NCBI RefSeq assembly: GCF_963678975.1
Contig: NC_089279.1
Location: 30,654,660-30,718,659 of the forward strand
Reading direction: 5' to 3'
Source of the DNA: Dysidea avara
Taxonomy: Eukaryota > Porifera > Demospongiae > Dictyoceratida > Dysideidae
DNA: 64,000 bases
In this document: piece by piece, positions 59,201 to 64,000 of the stretch
Layout: every line of letters begins with the position of its first letter
How positions within the stretch are numbered: position 1 is the first letter of the stretch
Translations under genes and position numbers: made by a program
Notes under the pieces: generated by a model
The model's input: only the letters and a program-made list of their open reading frames with translations
What the model was told of the DNA's origin: nothing
Database searches by the model: none

Positions 59201-62200
59201 AATAACTCTAATAGAACAACCAGGCAACTGATTGTTATACTAGAGTATATCGATCTTTTCCATCACATGCAGTTTTGAAGAGCAAAGTTTTCAATATAGG
59301 CTTATGGAACTTATTATCCTTCAATATTTCATTCCGAATTTCTCTCAAAATCTCTTTATTATGCTCGATTTTATTCTTTTTATGCTCATCCTCCTGTCAT
59401 TTTCTACGAAATTAGATCAACCACACGTTTAAGTTAGTTTTGATCCTGTACAAAAAGCAATAATTTATACATAACTGTTCATGTACTTACATTCCATCTT
59501 AAAAATAAGGGTACTCTGGCTGTATGTTGCATTGCAAATGGTTGACAAGTAATATAAGCTACAGATTTTGAGTTAGCTGAAATTTAGCACTATATATAAT
59601 GACTGTATATGCACAGAAACAAGAACTTAATTGTATGACTACATTCCTGTACTATATACTAAAAAATTAATTTCTCTGGTTTAAATTTAGATTTTACAAC
59701 TATAGTATGTTCACGTTGAGCTGAATCCTCAAAGACATTTAATAACTCATGGATGCAATTACACACGATCTTGAAATTTGGCTCAATTGTAGTACTGCTT
59801 GATCCGCTAAAAATATTTCAAAATCATTTTGTTCAAATGTTTGACATAATATTTACAGCCAATCAAAATTTTCACAATACATTTCCTATGGGAAGCCATA
59901 TAAGTACAGCGTCCATTACGGCCCTTTCCCGAACTTGTAATGGAGCCAAACCGTACATGTCTGTTGTTGACTCCTTTGCTGTTACCAATAATCATCTGGT
60001 TGGCTGAAATGTTAACTCTATTGAGAAAAAATCCACTTTTAATTTTTAGCTGTTTTTCAGGATTCAGCTCAGCGTGAACATACTATAGTCTCTGAAACTA
60101 TAATACGTTTGAGAAAGTAAGCATTTGGTTGCCTCTCTTTAGCAAACTAATACTAAAAGTGTGCCATTATGGTCAGGATCTTGTTGAAGTACCAAGTTTG
60201 GGGCTGCAGGACACATGAAAGTGTGACGTTATGAATAATGCAGTAATCTTGGCATTATGGGTGCATGATTGTATAATTTGTAATTAAATCCTTTATTATA
60301 GCTAAGGCTACAGGGTTTTTCACTGGTAGATACTTCAACTACAAAGAATTCCTTTGGAATACCACAGTATGTACAATGCATGGACATTGTTTTCCTTTTT
60401 GCCCCACTTCTTTTCGCTGACAGCACAAAGTGTTGATTTGCAGTAAAACATAACTATTCCAGAATACCATTTGCAATCAAAGTTCCCAAGCATAATTCCT
60501 AGGCTTCAACTAGTAGTAGGAATTACAATGAAAATATGAAATGTTAATTCAAATTGTATTTTGCCTAAAAGTATAGAAATATTAAGTATAGAAACATTCT
60601 CCTTTCATAGTATAGTGCATGAAATTTGAAAGTAAAGATTATAACAAAATCAATTGTGCCATTTTTGGGGAAATTTTTAGTGGTAGCTAATAGCTCAAAA
60701 CAGTAAAAATGGACATGGATTCCTCTTATTTGAACAGACTCTTACAAATAATCGCATCAATGTGTTTACTAAACCTATTGATCATATACCACTTGAACTC
60801 AACCACAGAAATAAAAATAACTTGAGTGGTTAGTAGAGAGGCTATGTAGCCTCAATGTCTCTCATTTACTAGAGGCAAGAGTTCATAATATATATATATA
60901 TTATGTACTCTTGCTAGAAACCAATAAGTATTACTGCTGTGTTTTCTATACAAATGGTTTAGTCATATTTCACATACATGCACACAAAATTCAGCTATAT
61001 TTTATCACACACAGGGTTAGGACATGACACATAGGATGTAGAGATGGTGGAGGAGGGGGGACCATACCCCCACCTCCACCTCCACTTTCACTGGACAACG
61101 CTTAATTGTACTGAGGTACTCTAAAACAACAGTTAATAACTCTAATAGAACAGTCACTTTTTAAAACTTTAAATGTGACCAGATTTTACAGAACCGATCC
61201 AAATCGCACATCAGGCAAAATCAAACTAACACCACCAGTGGATAGCTACACTATCGTACTACAAGTTTTGACCCTCAGCACTACCCAAACTACACGAGGC
61301 TGGTATTTACACACGTCTTTTCTGGGTGGTGTGGAGTGCTCAAATGGCGGTTTCAGGCCTTGTGAAGGACCTGGCCTGGCAAGAGTCAGTGGTTTACTGG
61401 TGGACAGCCTTATAATGTTGGCCAGACGTGTTCTCTGTTGACTTTGCTACATATCAGCCACTAAGGAGCCAGCACAGCCCTGTAATCTCGTGTCTGGACT
61501 CCAATCGTGGTCTGCCTCCATTTTGAGGTCTAACTTTTGCCCTCCCCGCCACCCCCCAGCCTCCACCCCTTTGTGAGCACTCGTGATACTACTTCGCTCG
61601 TCCAACTGCTCAGATTTTCTATCTTATTTGGCGGGAAACTGTACAAGCAGCTACAAGTACTGGAAGTGGCTTGAAAGGTAACAGATTGATGCATCTTTTG
61701 TGTAAATTTCATACGCGTGCTTGCTATCCTTGGAGAGTTATGCTGGCTTCAATTCTTTAAAACCGTTTATCTCGGAACTTCTAATGTGCGATTTGGATCG
61801 TTTTTCCAAAATCCAGTCACAAATGACTACTCCAAAAACATTTCTTGGGGGCAAGCCCCCAGATTCCAACATCCATAATTATTATCTTCAAACTCTACTG
61901 TATAAATTTCAATTTTTAAGCCACACCCCCCCAATGTTTTACCTGCTCTACCTTTCCTGACAGAACATGAGCAAATTTTTAAATGTATGCCTATTTCAGA
62001 AGTTTTTGTGCAAACAACCCAAACAACCTAATTTTACACAGAGCTGAATTTTGAAAAAAGGAAGGTAGCATAACATATATAAATTAATTTGTAATCATTG
62101 CAAAATAATCAATATACATACCCTAGTAACAGAGCTGCTGGTGGGTGAAATTTTGATCACAATAGGCAAACATTCATAGGTATATAGATCCCATAGAAAG

Positions 62201-64000
62201 AGTACACTACATGTGCAGTGTCCTTCCACAACCTTGGCTAAGAAAATTTATGACATGATATGATGTATCAAACTTAACATTGTAAATTGATGGTATGACT
62301 CTTGTCATCATTTAGTGTGATCATTGTATTTGATCTTCATACTAAGTGACTGTAGGAGTCATACCTTCAGTTTACAGCAATCCATGCGCTGTCTTTAGCT
62401 CATTGTACTACTTTTATATTCCGTCATAATAGCTATGTGGAAGGTACTGTTTACTTCACATGTCTGCAGATAGTAGTACAGTATAAATGCTTTTTTAATC
62501 TAACTTACTAAACTGTATACTGTATAGCGGGTTATTTTCGAAGCAGGTATTCCAGTTTTTCATCTTTGAACAACAACCTTCAAAATAGGTATGGCCTTAC
62601 TGTAAAGTGAAATAACTACTTGGCTTGTGACCAGAATTTATAAACATGTCTAACACAACTAGTACAAATTTTGTTCTTTTATTTTTTGCTTACCAACCAA
62701 TCAAAGCTTTGAAAATATTCAAACAACAAGTTTTCAAATACTGTAGTTATGGCCTTGTCATGAAGTTTTCCCTCTACTAATTCACTGTCAGTGTAATTGT
62801 GCTTTTAGTAAAGCTCAATTGACTGCACTTATAGCTTTATATTCATAATGACTGTATGTGTGAGATAAAAGTGACACTATACTATATAGATAATTTTCAG
62901 TGAATTTTTGCACCCTCCAACTAACCGATGATTGGCTATAATATTGTACATACACATATTGTATATAAATAAACTGGCCAAAAGTACACCTGTATTAGGT
63001 AAGGCAGACTTATTTTTCAACTGTATAAAAGTTACCATATGCTTTGTTGTGATGTCTTTGCATTTACTTGTTCCTTCTGCTGTTACTGTTAGGGGGAAAA
63101 GGATCAAAAGGAGAAATTGGTGCTGCAGGGCCACAGGGCAATCCAGGGTTCCAAGGACTAACCGGACCAGTAGGATCGCAGGGTCCTAGAGGACATATTG
63201 GTTATCCTGGCCCTCAGGGTCCACCTGGAGCAAAAGGTGTTGCTGGATCACAAGGTCCTTCTGGCAGTTCAGGTAATAACAGTCAGTGTACCACAGTGGA
63301 TTAGATACCACAACTTTTGAAGAAAACTTTACAATTAAATAAATTTTATTTATTTTAGGTAAACTCTGTAAGGTGACTGTCACATTTTAGCCGACAAGGC
63401 CGTTGTAATGCATGACAGAGAACCATAAAAGAGACATTTTAAAAACCACGCAAGGAAACAGGTCTGGTCATGCAAGATTTAGCCACAAGTGCCCATGTTA
63501 TTACAAAACTATCAGCTATGTACATATTAGTTGCATTATTATTACTGAGTAGCTACTGCATAATTGTTATCTACCATTCAGGGAAAACTGAAACACTGTA
63601 CATCCATTGGGGCCACAACGGTTGTCCAGAAACTGCAGAGGTGATCTATTCTGGTATAGTGGCTGGTGCTAACCATGCAGAAATGGGAGGAGGTAGCAAT
63701 GCTCAGTGTCTACCAGTAGATCCAGAGTACTCAAATGATGTTACTATCACACAAAAAAGGGCATATATGTATGGAGCAGAGTATGATAGGATGGTGTCCA
63801 TTATAAATCGCGATATTCCTTGTGCTGTTTGTCTTGCTATTCGTTCCATCACATACATGGTGCCAGCTAAGGTTAAATGCCCCAGTGGATGGATGAAGGA
63901 GTACAGAGGATATCTGATGACATCACTTGGGGATCAGTCTAAAGTTGATTACGTGTGTGTGGATGAGGCATTTAAAAGTGCTAAAAGAAGCAATAAAACT
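55974..64000 (+). CDS. Collagen gene C: membrane collagen with C4-like domain (3'-partial)
   Basis: Exons: 55974-56225, 57970-58099, 58159-58194, 58283-58309, 63093-63272, 63582 to beyond the window. The plan matches gene B: anchor, C-x-C hinge, short Gly-Tyr exons, late helix exon, C4 domain. The helix is much shorter: 20 triplets in the late exon against 127 in gene A. One Gly is replaced by Ser in the third exon. The C4 domain is more diverged than that of A and B, and its Tyr-Ile-Arg-Trp is Tyr-Ile-His-Trp. It is open to the window end. An upstream in-frame ATG at 55947 would add nine residues. Confidence 0.82.
56274..56432. mobile_element. 159-bp hairpin MITE
   Basis: Inverted ends 'acaggttctaatagttcttg' and 'caagaactattagaacctgt' are perfect over 20 bp. 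They are flanked by GTAC at 56270-56273 and 56433-56436. Confidence 0.85.
56592..57210. mobile_element. TIR element with 'tatgtgacc' ends
   Basis: Left 'tatgtgaccaaatcttg' and 'gaaaacctaccttttgg'; right 'ccaaaaggtaggttttc' and 'gatcaggtcacata'. It is of the same broad type as 61175-61822. Confidence 0.65.
57350..57912. mobile_element. MITE related to 28510-29033
   Basis: Ends 'cagttgggatagttact' and 'gttacccccaactctg' with an interior of 'gttactagttac' palindromes. Confidence 0.6.
57970..58309 (+). CDS. Gene C hinge exon and two short helix exons
   Basis: Exon 57970-58099 reads [20 protein letters not shown] then triplets to GDRGYYGDK. Exon 58159-58194 reads [12 protein letters not shown], with Ser where Gly is expected. 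Exon 58283-58309 is 27 nt (GAHGYTGLP) with acceptor 'cttaaaag'. All internal junctions are phase 1. The 45-nt GSKGSKG exons of A and B are absent. Confidence 0.8.
58310..63092. other. Intron of gene C
   Basis: A TIR element lies at about 61175-61822 and an R1 fragment at about 60290-60470. Elsewhere the sequence is AT-rich without recognisable exons. Missing collagen exons could be hidden here, but I found none with Gly-X-Y register. Confidence 0.55.
61175..61822. mobile_element. TIR element with 40-bp ends
   Basis: Left 'gaccgatttt'-type end (gtgaccagattttacagaac, then 'cgatccaaatcgcacat') is inverted to 'atgtgcgatttggatcg' and 'ttccaaaatccagtcac' at right. The 88-aa ORF inside is not recognised. 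Confidence 0.65.
63093..63272 (+). CDS. Gene C late helix exon, 20 Gly-X-Y triplets
   Basis: The acceptor is 'ctgttag' and the donor 'gtaata'. 180 nt, phase 1 at both ends, uninterrupted from [13 protein letters not shown] to GPSGSSG. It aligns with the last part of the long exons of A and B (GSKGEIG in gene B), so gene C lacks the repeated N-terminal modules. Confidence 0.88.
63582..64000 (+). CDS. Gene C C-terminal exon: C4-like domain (cut by window end)
   Basis: The acceptor is 'accattcag', phase 1 start. It reads [20 protein letters not shown] and on through [31 protein letters not shown] and YVCVDEAF; the frame is open at 64000. Clearly homologous to the exons at 11817 and 50857 but more diverged, including YIRW to YIHW. 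Confidence 0.9.

Noticed and set aside
58310..63092. Extra Gly-X-Y exons of gene C hidden in this intron
   Set aside because: No stretch with three or more in-register Gly-X-Y triplets and splice sites was seen; a spliced transcript could still show one.

Overview
This is a eukaryotic, intron-rich, AT-rich and very transposon-rich window. It most likely comes from a sponge (Porifera, probably a demosponge). The main evidence is three tandem collagen genes whose last exon encodes a Cys-rich C-terminal domain I recognise as the sponge/invertebrate short-chain collagen C4 (spongin short-chain) type. An animal TGF-beta ligand and an exon-junction-complex RBM8A (Y14) gene with metazoan-style introns lie between them. 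No family assignment was checked by a search. Exon coordinates come from reading frames, conserved phases and GT/AG sites.

Layout. (1) 1-12340, plus strand: collagen gene A, entering from the left edge without its first exon. It has a hinge exon with a C-x-C motif (3272-3401), tiny 36/45-nt Gly-X-Y exons, one 1143-nt exon with 127 uninterrupted Gly-X-Y triplets (7289-8431), and the C4 domain exon (11817-12340). (2) 13786-15095, minus strand: a TGF-beta superfamily ligand. (3) 19398-26911, minus strand: RBM8A, with a 136-bp hairpin transposon in coding exon 1 and a frameshift in its RRM. (4) 27020-51380, plus strand: collagen gene B, head-to-head with RBM8A across 108 bp. It has a type II membrane-anchor exon, hinge, micro-exons, a long collagen exon carrying an in-frame TGA, and a C4 domain almost identical to that of gene A. 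Its long collagen exon is split by a transposon whose flanking direct repeats supply both splice sites. (5) 55974 to beyond 64000, plus strand: collagen gene C, with the same architecture but only 20 triplets in its late collagen exon; the C4 exon runs off the window.

The three collagens share one exon plan: short cytosolic tail, one transmembrane helix, coiled-coil-like stalk, C-x-C hinge, collagen helix, C4 domain. I infer membrane-tethered, possibly shed, short-chain collagens that evolved by tandem duplication.

The rest is mostly introns and intergenic DNA packed with hairpin MITEs, tRNA-derived SINE copies, hAT relics, Tc1/mariner-like MITEs, satellites and microsatellites. Many repeats are nested and several show clear target-site duplications.
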